In this document: piece after piece, positions 1-7,588 of the stretch
How the letters are laid out: each line of letters opens with the position of its first letter
Position numbering within the stretch: position 1 is the stretch's first letter
Program-made: the position numbers and the translations under genes
Notes under the pieces: generated by a model
Database searches by the model: none
The model's input: only the letters and a program-made list of their open reading frames with translations
Told to the model about the DNA's origin: nothing
NCBI GenBank assembly: GCA_017472145.1
Contig: JAFUQX010000009.1
Location: forward strand, 54,078 to 118,077
Origin: Ruminococcus sp.
Lineage (GTDB): Bacteria > Bacillota > Clostridia > Oscillospirales > Ruminococcaceae
Direction of reading: 5' to 3'
Length of the DNA stretch: 64,000 nucleotides

Positions 1-366
1 GGCCTGAGAAGTCAGGGTACTCATCATCAGGGAAATGGACAGCATGATGATAAACACCAGCGGATAGCCGGTGAGAGAGAAATTCAGGGAATAGTATGGG
101 TAGGTAAAGGCAAAGTTCACACTGACTACCGCCAATATGGAGCCGACTATATCATACAGATACCCTTCTGTCCATCTGGCCACGAGCATGAGCGCAAGAA
201 GAAATATCAGCGACTCATTATAAAAGCTTTCACTGAACAGATGCAGGATCGTACACAACCCATAGGCACAGCCCAGAAGGAGAAGCATTTTTCCTGTATC
301 CTTCCACGAAAACGGAAAATATTTCCGGCCTGCTTCAGCAAGCGTAGTCCAGAATGATGATTTCAC
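1..366 (-). CDS. Sensor histidine kinase N-terminal part, DUF4118 (KdpD-like) domain; partial
   Basis: The 5' end of a membrane protein that runs off the window; 122 codons are visible. After a short basic N-terminus come hydrophobic helices, including GYLYDIVGSILAVVSVNFAF and the segment with FTYPYYSLNF. This is the pattern of the four-helix DUF4118 domain of KdpD-type sensor kinases, where a conserved FAF..P motif sits between helices. The kinase core is outside the window. The start is GTG at 366, sharing four bases (GTGA) with the stop of the GIY-YIG gene, so the two are translationally coupled. The family call rests on the membrane domain only, so a non-kinase DUF4118 protein is possible. 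Confidence 0.6.
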   Translation of the reverse strand, partial: MKSSFWTTLAEAGRKYFPFSWKDTGKMLLLLGCAYGLCTILHLFSESFYNESLIFLLALMLVARWTEGYLYDIVGSILAVVSVNFAFTYPYYSLNFSLTGYPLVFIIMLSISLMMSTLTSQA

Positions 367-752
367 ATATTTTCCTCCATTCTATCTGCAAAGCATTCCT
401 CCAGCAGCTCCCGGCTGCACGGAATATACATATATTCCTCAAGCTGCGGCACATAGTCTGTACAGAGCCGCTCCGGCTCTCCGATGAGCAGCAGCTTTTT
501 GCTTCTGGGGAGTTTCTTCAGGGCGTATTCCATCCGGGCGGCCGCTGATTTGTTTTCAGCCTTCCACGCCGCCTCCAATGCAGCGGCCGGATGACTTCGG
601 GTATATTTCGCTCCGCCCGGCCGTTTTCCGCAATGCGCCTTCATGCGTGCAGACAGATCCGAAGTAATTCCGATATAGAGTGAATCATCCCGACAGCGGA
701 GAATATAGACGTAATATTCCTTCTCCGGACGCTCTGCTGCTTCCCTGCTCAT
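363..752 (-). CDS. GIY-YIG nuclease family protein (YhbQ/UPF0213-like)
   Basis: A 129-residue single-domain GIY-YIG protein. The N-terminus carries the two motif strands, YYVYILRC and LYIGIT, about ten residues apart, followed by the conserved Arg in SARMKAHCGK and a Glu-bearing helix (ARMEYALKKL), as in the UPF0213/YhbQ family. Members have a nuclease fold, but their cellular role is poorly defined; DNA processing is an inference from the fold. The gene sits between glgX (ATGA overlap at 749-752) and the DUF4118 gene (GTGA overlap), so all three are probably one transcript with no obvious functional link. The C-terminal 40 residues after the nuclease core are not recognised. Confidence 0.85.
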   Translation of the reverse strand: MSREAAERPEKEYYVYILRCRDDSLYIGITSDLSARMKAHCGKRPGGAKYTRSHPAAALEAAWKAENKSAAARMEYALKKLPRSKKLLLIGEPERLCTDYVPQLEEYMYIPCSRELLEECFADRMEENM

Positions 753-2836
753 CCGCGGCGCTTACCGGTCAGAATGATGACGGTATACGGCTCGGCCACA
801 ACCAGATCCCCCGGTTTGTCGCCATAACGGTTTCTGGTACAGGTATCCGTCAGCACGGTCCATTCGATCTGATCCGAATCCGGCAGCTGATAAGAAATGT
901 CATGCGCATATACATTGCAGATCATATAGATGAAGCAATCCTCATCTGTGCCATACTTCACATGATCCTCTGCAAAGAACGCAGCAATACAGTGAGACTT
1001 CTTATCCGGAAATGCAGCTGTGCCGCCCGGATAGCGGAAGGACAGCTCCGGATAACCTGTGCCGTTGCAGGCGCTATCGAAGGCCGTATTTCTCAGAACC
1101 GGATGCTCCTTGCGGAACCGGATCATGGTACGGACAAATTCCAGCATATCCTTTTCCCGTTCCAGACCGCTCCAGTCGATCCAGGAAATGTGACTATCCT
1201 GACAATAGGCATTGTTGTTGCCATACTGGGTGTTGCAGATTTCATCCCCGGCATACATCATCGGAACGCCCCTGCTCATCATCAGCAAAGCAAAGAGACT
1301 TTTCATCTTCCGACGGCGGATGTGGTGAATATGCCCGTCCGGAGTGAAGCCTTCCCAGCCGTTATTATAGCTGATGTTCCAGTTGTTGCCGTCCCGGTTC
1401 TGTTCACCATTGCTTTCATTATGCTTTTCATTGTAGGCCACCAGATCATACATGGTAAAACCATCGTGACAGGTCACAAAGTTGATCGAGCTCTGTGCAC
1501 CGCAGGAAGCATACATATTCTCAGAGCCGGCGATACGGGCCATAAAGTCCGGAGCATACTCCGCATTGCCATTGATGAACTGACGCATAGCGTCACGATA
1601 CTTGTCATTCCACTCCGACCAACGGCCCCAGTGGTGGAAGCGGCCCGTCAGATAAAGCCCGGCTGCGTCCCACGGCTCGGCAATGAGAATGGCATCCTTC
1701 AGGCTCTCATCCTCGGCGATCTCACGGGCCACCGGATTTTCCCAGTCCGGAACACCATCCACCCCACGCACCAGCATGGGTGCAAGGTCAAAACGGAAGC
1801 CGTCTACATGACACTCCTTGTGCCAGTAGCGCAGACTGTCCAGAATCAGTCGGCGTACTGCCGGATGATTGCACTTGAAGGTATTGCCGCAGCCGGAATA
1901 GTTGGTGTAGTGACCGTCCGGCTGAGTGATATAGTAAATCTCATTGTCAACACCCTGAAAGGAATAGCATCGATCCCGCTCCTCACCCTCGGCGGTATGA
2001 TTGTACACAACATCCAGCAGCACACGGATTCCGGCCGCATGAAAGGCCTTGACCATTTCCTTGAATTCCTCCGTCTGCTTTCCGGCCATACCCGATGCAG
2101 CATAGCCAGCCTTGGGCGAAAAGAAATTCAGCGTGCTGTAACCCCAATAATTCAGGATACGCTTCTGGTTGTAAAAACGATTATATTCCATCTCATCAAA
2201 CTCAAATACCGGCAGCAGCTCGATACAGTTGATACCCAGGCTTTTGAGATAGGGAATCTTTTCCATAAGTCCAGCAAATGTACCCGGTGCAGAGCAGCCG
2301 GAGGATTCATGCATGGTCATGCTGCGAACATGCGCCTCATAGATGATGAGATCCTTCATCGGAATATCCGGATAGGTATCACCTTCCCAGTCAAAATGAT
2401 CAGAAATCACACGGCCGCGGAATTTACCGTCACGCTCCGGATCGATGGACATACACCAGCAGTTGCGGCCGGAAACGGACTTTGCATAGGGGTCAAGAAC
2501 GACCTTCTCACGCTGATACCGCAGCTCACAACCCAGGTCATAATCTCCGTCAAAGCGGTAGCCGTATTCAAGGCCGTCCGGGTCGACCCCGGTAATATGC
2601 ATGGCATATACATGCCCATCTTTCATTTCCTCCCGAAACGGAAGCTCCAGAGCCGGATGCTTCTCGCCCAAACGGAACAGAACCAGCGTACAGCTCCTTG
2701 CATGCTCGCTGTATACGGCAAAATTGATACCCATCTCACCGTTTTCATTCGGACAGACCGTTGCCCCCAGACGGCTGCTGTCGCCTCTGGTGCAGAAAAT
2801 ATCGCTTTCTGAAATGCCACGAGAATTTATATTCAT
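749..2836 (-). CDS. glgX: Glycogen debranching enzyme / isoamylase-type GH13
   Basis: A 695-residue GH13 subfamily 11-type debranching enzyme that hydrolyses alpha-1,6 branches of glycogen or limit dextrins in the cytoplasm; no signal peptide is present. The N-terminal CBM48-like domain (about 20-120) precedes the (beta/alpha)8 barrel. Conserved GH13 regions are visible: DVVYNH (275-280), GFRFDLA with nucleophile Asp350, IAEPWD with acid/base Glu387, and FVTCHD with Asp458. The GNNWN motif typical of GlgX/isoamylase follows. GGGAGGG lies nine bases before the ATG at 2836. It is the first gene of a three-gene run with the GIY-YIG and DUF4118 genes. A plant-type isoamylase or pullulanase name would also fit the family. 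Confidence 0.93.
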   Translation of the reverse strand: MNINSRGISESDIFCTRGDSSRLGATVCPNENGEMGINFAVYSEHARSCTLVLFRLGEKHPALELPFREEMKDGHVYAMHITGVDPDGLEYGYRFDGDYDLGCELRYQREKVVLDPYAKSVSGRNCWCMSIDPERDGKFRGRVISDHFDWEGDTYPDIPMKDLIIYEAHVRSMTMHESSGCSAPGTFAGLMEKIPYLKSLGINCIELLPVFEFDEMEYNRFYNQKRILNYWGYSTLNFFSPKAGYAASGMAGKQTEEFKEMVKAFHAAGIRVLLDVVYNHTAEGEERDRCYSFQGVDNEIYYITQPDGHYTNYSGCGNTFKCNHPAVRRLILDSLRYWHKECHVDGFRFDLAPMLVRGVDGVPDWENPVAREIAEDESLKDAILIAEPWDAAGLYLTGRFHHWGRWSEWNDKYRDAMRQFINGNAEYAPDFMARIAGSENMYASCGAQSSINFVTCHDGFTMYDLVAYNEKHNESNGEQNRDGNNWNISYNNGWEGFTPDGHIHHIRRRKMKSLFALLMMSRGVPMMYAGDEICNTQYGNNNAYCQDSHISWIDWSGLEREKDMLEFVRTMIRFRKEHPVLRNTAFDSACNGTGYPELSFRYPGGTAAFPDKKSHCIAAFFAEDHVKYGTDEDCFIYMICNVYAHDISYQLPDSDQIEWTVLTDTCTRNRYGDKPGDLVVAEPYTVIILTGKRRG

Positions 2837-2867
2837 TACAATAATCCCTCCCGAAAATTACTTATTT

Positions 2868-2897
2868 ATCATAGCATATACCCACATTGTCATTCAA
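2868..2897 (-). promoter_or_regulatory. Probable sigma-A promoter of glgX
   Basis: Read on the minus strand: TTGAAT, an 18-base spacer, then TATGAT, about 30 bases upstream of the glgX start. The -35 is imperfect. Confidence 0.45.
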
Positions 2898-2957
2898 TAC
2901 CTTTTTCAATACGTTTTTTGAAAATTCCTCGCCCCATGGAAAAGCCTGGCATAAAGC

Positions 2958-2986
2958 TTGACAAATTGGCGTTTTTTTGATAAAAT
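2958..2986 (+). promoter_or_regulatory. Sigma-A promoter of the MBOAT-SGNH operon
   Basis: TTGACA at 2958-2963, a 17-base spacer, and TAAAAT at 2981-2986. Transcription would start near 2993, leaving an untranslated leader of about 158 bases before the MBOAT gene. With the glgX promoter it fills the 314-base divergent gap 2837-3150. Confidence 0.8.
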
Positions 2987-2992
2987 GGAGAA

Positions 2993-3150
2993 GTATATAA
3001 AATGGGTAAATTCAGCTTTGCTGATAGGCCATACCGCACAAAGGCTGTGCGTCAGATGAAAACATATGACGTACAGAGCCGTCCAGCGGGCTTTGTAAGG
3101 TGTTGCCGATAATTGAAAAGGAGCGACCCGCTCCGGATTGGGGGATTTTC
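2993..3150 (+). promoter_or_regulatory. Structured 5' leader of the MBOAT operon; candidate riboswitch or attenuator, class unknown
   Basis: This leader carries ordered pairing. A long hairpin at about 3044-3081 is closed by GGC/GCC and has a nine-base-pair core, TGTGCGTCA with TGACGTACA, around a loop containing GAAAAC. A perfect six-base-pair hairpin, GGAGCG-ACC-CGCTCC, lies at 3120-3134, just before the ribosome binding site (GGGGG near 3139). The segment AGCGGG at about 3084-3090 can instead pair with CCCGCT at about 3126-3131, so two mutually exclusive folds exist near the start codon. The order (hairpin with a GAAA-type loop, GACGTACAGAGCC, GTAAGG, TTGCCG) loosely recalls the c-di-GMP-I riboswitch, but its signature GGCAAACC is absent, so no class is assigned. 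Confidence 0.45.
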
Positions 3151-4560
3151 ATGGTATTCAGCAGTATCGATTTCATCTTTCGATTTCTGCCGCTTTTCCT
3201 GATCGGATATTACATAGCGCCGAAAAATTATAAGAATCTGATTCTTTTCATCGGCAGCCTGATTTTTTATGCGTGGGGAGAATCATCCTACCTGCTGCTT
3301 CTTTTATTCTCGCTGTTTGTGAATTTCATTTTCGGTAAGCTCATTGCCGGACATGGACAACCGGATCAGACACAGCGCACACGAAAAATATTCCTTTGGA
3401 TCACGCTGGCCTTTAACTTTGGTATGCTTATCTTCTTCAAGTATACGAACTTCCTGATTGAAAATATCAATGTTCTGCTTTCCGGCCTGGATCTGGCTAT
3501 TCCAAAGGTTACGGTGACCATGCCGCTGGGCATCAGCTTCTTCACCTTCCAGATCGTATCTTATATTGTAGATATCTATAGAAGGGAAAAGAAGCCGGCC
3601 AATAACATCGTAACACTGGGTACATATCTGTTTATGTTTCCGCATCTGGTTTCCGGCCCGATTTTTGAGTATAATGAAATTGCGGCGGAGCTTCGCTACC
3701 GGGAGGTTTCCATCACCAATATCGAAAAGGGACTGAAAACCTTTATCCTCGGTCTGGGCGCAAAGGCCATTCTGGCCAATCCCATGGGCACTCTGTGGGC
3801 TGGCATGTCCCGGTATGGCTATGAGAGCATTTCCAGTCCCTATGCATGGCTGGGTGCATTCGGCTACAGCTTTCAGATCTACTTCGATTTCTTCGGCTAT
3901 TCGCTCATGGCCATCGGTCTGGGCACAATGCTGGGCTTTACCATCCCCAAGAATTTTGATAATCCATATATTTCCAGAAGTATGGGTGAATTCTGGCGCA
4001 GATGGCACATGACCCTGGGAAAATGGTTCAAGAAATATATCTATTTTCCGCTGGGCGGAAGTCGGTGCAGCACACCCAAAATCATCCGCAACACCCTGAT
4101 CGTATGGGCCTTTACAGGTCTGTGGCATGGTGCAAGCTGGAACTTTGTGCTGTGGGGGCTGATCTTCTTCGGATTGCTCATGCTGGAACGGTTCTGGCTT
4201 GGGAAATATCTGGAGCGGTACAAAATACTGGGACATGTTTATGTCTGCATTCTCATCCCTCTGACATGGGTGGTATTCGCCATGACAGATATGAGCGATC
4301 TGGGTCTCTATTTCTCCCGTCTGTTCCCCTTCGGCGGTTCACCTGATTTTGTGACCACGAAGGATTTCTGGAACGCTCTGGGCGATTACTGGTATCTGCT
4401 CATTGCATGTGTTGTGTTCAGCACGGACTATCCGGAAAAGCTCTACAAGAAATATGAGGATCATATCATCACCAAGCTTGTGCTCCTTGTCATTTTCATT
4501 GTGAGCATGGTGCTTGTAAACAAGTCCTCCGGCAATCCGTTCCTGTATTTCGGATTCTGA
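3151..4560 (+). CDS. MBOAT family O-acyltransferase (AlgI/DltB-like)
   Basis: A 469-residue polytopic membrane protein of the MBOAT family, which moves acyl (usually acetyl) groups across the membrane for O-acylation of an extracellular polymer. The family signatures are visible: PLGISFFTFQ (126-135), MGEFWRRWHMTLG with conserved His286, and FTGLWHGASWNFVLWG with the catalytic His326, between hydrophobic helices that span the protein. The start chosen is ATG 3151, seven bases after GGGGG; the frame is open to 3100 but that part is charged and lies in the leader. The SGNH gene follows 17 bases later, as in AlgI-AlgJ/X and PatA-PatB type pairs. The acylated polymer (teichoic acid, peptidoglycan or exopolysaccharide) cannot be told from sequence. 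Confidence 0.92.
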   Translation: MVFSSIDFIFRFLPLFLIGYYIAPKNYKNLILFIGSLIFYAWGESSYLLLLLFSLFVNFIFGKLIAGHGQPDQTQRTRKIFLWITLAFNFGMLIFFKYTNFLIENINVLLSGLDLAIPKVTVTMPLGISFFTFQIVSYIVDIYRREKKPANNIVTLGTYLFMFPHLVSGPIFEYNEIAAELRYREVSITNIEKGLKTFILGLGAKAILANPMGTLWAGMSRYGYESISSPYAWLGAFGYSFQIYFDFFGYSLMAIGLGTMLGFTIPKNFDNPYISRSMGEFWRRWHMTLGKWFKKYIYFPLGGSRCSTPKIIRNTLIVWAFTGLWHGASWNFVLWGLIFFGLLMLERFWLGKYLERYKILGHVYVCILIPLTWVVFAMTDMSDLGLYFSRLFPFGGSPDFVTTKDFWNALGDYWYLLIACVVFSTDYPEKLYKKYEDHIITKLVLLVIFIVSMVLVNKSSGNPFLYFGF

Positions 4561-4577
4561 CGGATGGGAGGTAGCAT

Positions 4578-5546
4578 ATGAATACATCATCTATTATAAC
4601 AAAGCTGAAGGAGACAAAGCTCTTTCAGAAGCTCTCCGGACTGCACCCTTTCCGGAAGCTGGCGGAAACAGAGCGCTTCCAGAAGCTTTCACAGACCGCA
4701 GCAGGAAAATTCCTGACAGATTATCCGCTTATGGTTTCGGTAATTGCAGCCTCGGTGGTACTCGGTATTATATTTGCGGTTCAAAAATATACCCCCGCAC
4801 CAGAGGTAACGGATACACCCCCGGCTGTTACAACGACCCTTCCAGCTCAGACAACAACCACCGCACCACTGCATGCGGAAATTCCTTCCAGTGAGGCTAC
4901 GACTGAGAAGACCATGACTGAGACCAGACCGCCCCAAGCTGAGTTTGAAAGAGTGGAGGACAGCTATTTCAACGATGCACTGTTCATCGGAAACTCCCGT
5001 ACAGTTGGTCTTTCCCTGTTCGGCTCCATGCCGGAGCAAACCACCTTCTATGCAACGGTAGGCATGAATATCTATGATCTGCTGGACTCCACGGCACAGA
5101 TCCCCCCGGAGGAAGGCCCGGAAATGTCCTTCAGTTCCCTGATGAACGGCCAGAAATTCGGCAAGATCTACATCATGCTGGGTATCAATGACCTGGGCAC
5201 AGGCACATCTGAATCCTTTGCAGAGTATTATAAGAGTGTTCTCGATCAGATTCATCAGATGCAGCCGGAGGCTATCATCTACATCCAGAGCATTATCAAT
5301 GTAGATGCAGCACGCGACGCACAGGGAGACTCCATCAACAACGCAAACATCAACGAAAAGAATGCGCTGCTTGCAGAGCTTGCAAATGATGACTACATCC
5401 ACTACCTGAATGTAAATGAGGTTCTGGTAGATGAAAACGGCGCTCTGAATGCGGACTACACATCCGACGGCATCCATCTGGGCGGCGGCTCTCTCTCCAT
5501 CTGGGAGGATTATCTCCGCTCTCATGCGGTTGTGAAGGAATCATAA
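4578..5546 (+). CDS. Membrane-anchored SGNH/GDSL-type hydrolase, acyltransferase partner of the MBOAT protein
   Basis: 322 residues. The cytoplasmic N-terminus (1-45) has repeated KLFQKLS/RFQKLS-like stretches. A single transmembrane helix (about 51-68) follows, then a Thr/Pro-rich linker (78-120), then an exported SGNH domain. Catalytic blocks are visible: FIGNSRTVG with Ser140, GIND with Asn204, and SDGIHL with Asp297 and His300. By analogy with AlgJ/AlgX and PatB-like partners, it probably takes the acyl group exported by the MBOAT protein and transfers it to a surface glycan. The start at 4578 follows GGGAGG. Substrate and acyl group are inference. Confidence 0.85.
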   Translation: MNTSSIITKLKETKLFQKLSGLHPFRKLAETERFQKLSQTAAGKFLTDYPLMVSVIAASVVLGIIFAVQKYTPAPEVTDTPPAVTTTLPAQTTTTAPLHAEIPSSEATTEKTMTETRPPQAEFERVEDSYFNDALFIGNSRTVGLSLFGSMPEQTTFYATVGMNIYDLLDSTAQIPPEEGPEMSFSSLMNGQKFGKIYIMLGINDLGTGTSESFAEYYKSVLDQIHQMQPEAIIYIQSIINVDAARDAQGDSINNANINEKNALLAELANDDYIHYLNVNEVLVDENGALNADYTSDGIHLGGGSLSIWEDYLRSHAVVKES

Positions 5547-5603
5547 TAAAGCAACATAATGCGGACAGCCATTGATCGTCCGAAAATATCCACTTATCAA
5601 AAT

Positions 5604-5643
5604 AAGGGACTGCTGCAACATTTCAATTGCAGCAGTCCCTTTT
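5604..5643. terminator. Bidirectional intrinsic terminator
   Basis: A perfect 15-base-pair stem (arms 5604-5618 and 5627-5641) with an eight-base loop, flanked by T on the plus side and A on the other. It lies between the convergent SGNH and anti-sigma genes and can serve both. Confidence 0.85.
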
Positions 5644-5650
5644 CATTTAC

Positions 5651-6910
5651 TTATTCGGCCTGATAGATCACATATTCATGGAGCTTCCCATTCTGGTTTT
5701 CATCATAATAATACTCTGTAATTGTTTCTACCTCATCGGGGTGAACAGGCCTGCTGTAACAATACACACTGCCATTCCGTTCTTCAGAAGAGACGCCCCG
5801 GATGTATGCAAAATTCTGATACTGCGTGCGGCCTTCATCTGTCTGAATATTCTGAAGTATAGCGGAATCTGTAATCAGAACCGTGCCATCCTTCAGGCCA
5901 AAGGCAGTACCGCAGTGATATTCCGCAGAAGAATCGGACGTGTCGGAAATATAGACAGACAGGTCATCCAGAACATACAGATTGTGATCCGTCTCGATGA
6001 CCATCGGCTCTGCGGCCGGCTCTGAAATGGGAATTTCTGCTGACCAGCTTCCAGCAAGTACCGGAGCCTGCCGGGCAAAGCCCTCAGCCATAGCCTCTTC
6101 AGTCAGCCTGTCAAACTCCATCTCCTGCCAGAGCTGTTTCCACTCACTGGTGGTCATATCCTCTGTGAAATACTGCGCACGCCAATCCTCCTGCAATGCG
6201 CAAAGCTTCTCATTGACTGCCTGTGCAGCTTCCTGTGTATAAACACCGGCCAGGTCTACGTTCAGCGTGGCTCCGGAGATATCTGACTCCACCAGATAAT
6301 AGGTGAGATTGTAGACATTTTCCTCTGTATCTGATTTCCGGAAAGGCTCGCTCAGAAATCCGCTCTGACTGAGCTTCTTTTCTGTGCCATCCTCCAGGGT
6401 CAGCGTGAAATAGGGCAGCATGGCCATATCCTCGGTGAATACCGTGCCATCCTGAACTGTCATCTGCATGCTGAGCATGAGCGTATTGTGGTCATTATAG
6501 AGTCCCAGAAGCTCCACAGTGGCCGTATCAGTCCGGGTAAAGGTCACATCAGGGCAACTGTAATAGGACTCGATCCGGCCGATCTCCTCCGACTGCTCCA
6601 GGCCTACTCCGGGCAGGCTTTCCTCTGCATCCGCATCACGGATCTCTGCGCCGGATACAGCAGAGAAAAATTGCTCCATTTTTCCTGAAACGGCTCCGGC
6701 TGTCAGCGTACCTCCGGCAAGTACAGCGGCAGCTGCTGCAATTCCAAAAAGACGATAAGACTGACGCCTTTTCTGTACCGGACGGATACCGGCCTGCTGC
6801 ATGACACGATCTGCAACAGCTTTGCTGTTGATGGACTGCTCTCTGAGATCAGGCAGCTCCTGCAAATCCTCATTCCAATGGTCGAATATATCATAAAAGT
6901 TCCGTTTCAT
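5651..6910 (-). CDS. Anti-sigma factor, membrane-anchored, with large extracytoplasmic domain (DUF4179-like); pair 1
   Basis: 419 residues. The N-terminal cytoplasmic part (1-50), a presumed sigma-binding segment, begins MKRNFYDIFDHW. One transmembrane helix (about 54-73, LFGIAAAAAVLAGG) is followed by an extracytoplasmic domain of about 340 residues rich in acidic and aromatic residues. This matches anti-sigma factors encoded directly after ECF sigma genes in Firmicutes. The start overlaps the upstream sigma gene by 20 bases, which supports coupled translation and paired function. The signal sensed is unknown; no protease or enzyme motif is recognised in the outer domain. It is the last gene before the 5604 terminator. 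Confidence 0.75.
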   Translation of the reverse strand: MKRNFYDIFDHWNEDLQELPDLREQSINSKAVADRVMQQAGIRPVQKRRQSYRLFGIAAAAAVLAGGTLTAGAVSGKMEQFFSAVSGAEIRDADAEESLPGVGLEQSEEIGRIESYYSCPDVTFTRTDTATVELLGLYNDHNTLMLSMQMTVQDGTVFTEDMAMLPYFTLTLEDGTEKKLSQSGFLSEPFRKSDTEENVYNLTYYLVESDISGATLNVDLAGVYTQEAAQAVNEKLCALQEDWRAQYFTEDMTTSEWKQLWQEMEFDRLTEEAMAEGFARQAPVLAGSWSAEIPISEPAAEPMVIETDHNLYVLDDLSVYISDTSDSSAEYHCGTAFGLKDGTVLITDSAILQNIQTDEGRTQYQNFAYIRGVSSEERNGSVYCYSRPVHPDEVETITEYYYDENQNGKLHEYVIYQAE

Positions 6911-7445
6911 AGGTATAACCCCTTTCTATGAGAAGCTCCTTCAGCTTCTTTCTCGCCCGATGCAGCCGGACTTTCACGGCAGATCGGGTGAGCTGCATTT
7001 CCTCAGCGATCTCAGCGATCTGCTGATAGTAATAATAATGGCGTATAAGAACCTCACTGTCCTTTTCCGGCAGCTGCCGCATGGTGTCTCTCAGAGTCTC
7101 CGCAAGGAGCGTGTGCTCCACCTCCTCCTGAAGGTCGGCTGCTTCCATCAGCCCGGCTTCCTCCAGAGGAAGATTTTCCTTGTGAAGACGCATCCGGCTT
7201 CTCGCCCTGTTTCGGGCAATGGCTGCAAGATAGGGACGCACCTTTCCAGGCTTTAGTTTGTCCGCTGTCTGCCAGACGGCCAGAAACACATCTGCGGTCA
7301 GCTCCTCCACATCGTTCTCAGTCAGAACGCTCCGGGTAATGTTGCGAATAATCGTGCTCACATAGCCCATGTATATATCCATGAGCTTCTGTAGTCCTTC
7401 AGGACTTTGCTGCTGCAGCTGCTCGATGAGCCGGCTTTCCCGCAT
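6891..7445 (-). CDS. ECF-type RNA polymerase sigma factor; pair 1
   Basis: 184 residues with the two-domain layout of ECF sigma-70 factors. Region 2 is at about 22-95, including LTADVFLAVWQTADKLKPGK and YLAAIARNRARS for -10 recognition. Region 4 is at about 115-170 with the helix-turn-helix AEEMQLTRSAVKVRLHRARK. Region 3 is absent, as expected for ECF factors. GGAGG precedes the ATG at 7445. The overlapping downstream anti-sigma gene forms its likely inhibitor. An ECF-like promoter 43-71 bases upstream (7488-7516) suggests autoregulation. Confidence 0.92.
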   Translation of the reverse strand: MRESRLIEQLQQQSPEGLQKLMDIYMGYVSTIIRNITRSVLTENDVEELTADVFLAVWQTADKLKPGKVRPYLAAIARNRARSRMRLHKENLPLEEAGLMEAADLQEEVEHTLLAETLRDTMRQLPEKDSEVLIRHYYYYQQIAEIAEEMQLTRSAVKVRLHRARKKLKELLIERGYTYETELL

Positions 7446-7487
7446 AATAGATTCCTCCTTTTCTGTAATGTACGGCCGTCATCTATC

Positions 7488-7516
7488 ATAACGCATAAAA
7501 CAGGTTAAAGGTTACA
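7488..7516 (-). promoter_or_regulatory. Putative ECF-sigma autoregulatory promoter
   Basis: On the minus strand: TGTAAC(C), a 17-base spacer, then CGTTAT, 43 bases before the sigma gene. The AAC-type -35 and CGT-type -10 are characteristic of ECF promoters and differ from the sigma-A promoters elsewhere in the window. That the downstream sigma recognises it is inference. Confidence 0.55.
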
Positions 7517-7536
7517 TAAACGATCATAATAAAGCC

Positions 7537-7570
7537 AAAGGACTGCTGCAAATCCTCGCAGCAGTCCTTT
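7537..7570 (-). terminator. Intrinsic terminator after the MATE gene
   Basis: A 13-base-pair perfect stem (7537-7549 with 7558-7570) and an eight-base loop, 19 bases past the MATE stop codon on the minus strand. Its GGACTGCTGC arm resembles the 5604 terminator. It separates the MATE gene from the sigma promoter. Confidence 0.7.
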
Positions 7571-7588
7571 TGAACGATCTTATTTAAT

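Noticed and set aside
680-2812. A 710-codon plus-strand open frame opposite glgX
   Set aside because: It mirrors glgX, lacks any recognisable motif or ribosome binding site, and glgX has all GH13 catalytic regions. Such shadows are common here because codon use leaves the opposite strand open.
2993-3150. Confident c-di-GMP-I riboswitch
   Set aside because: The GGCAAACC core is not present; resemblance is limited to motif order.
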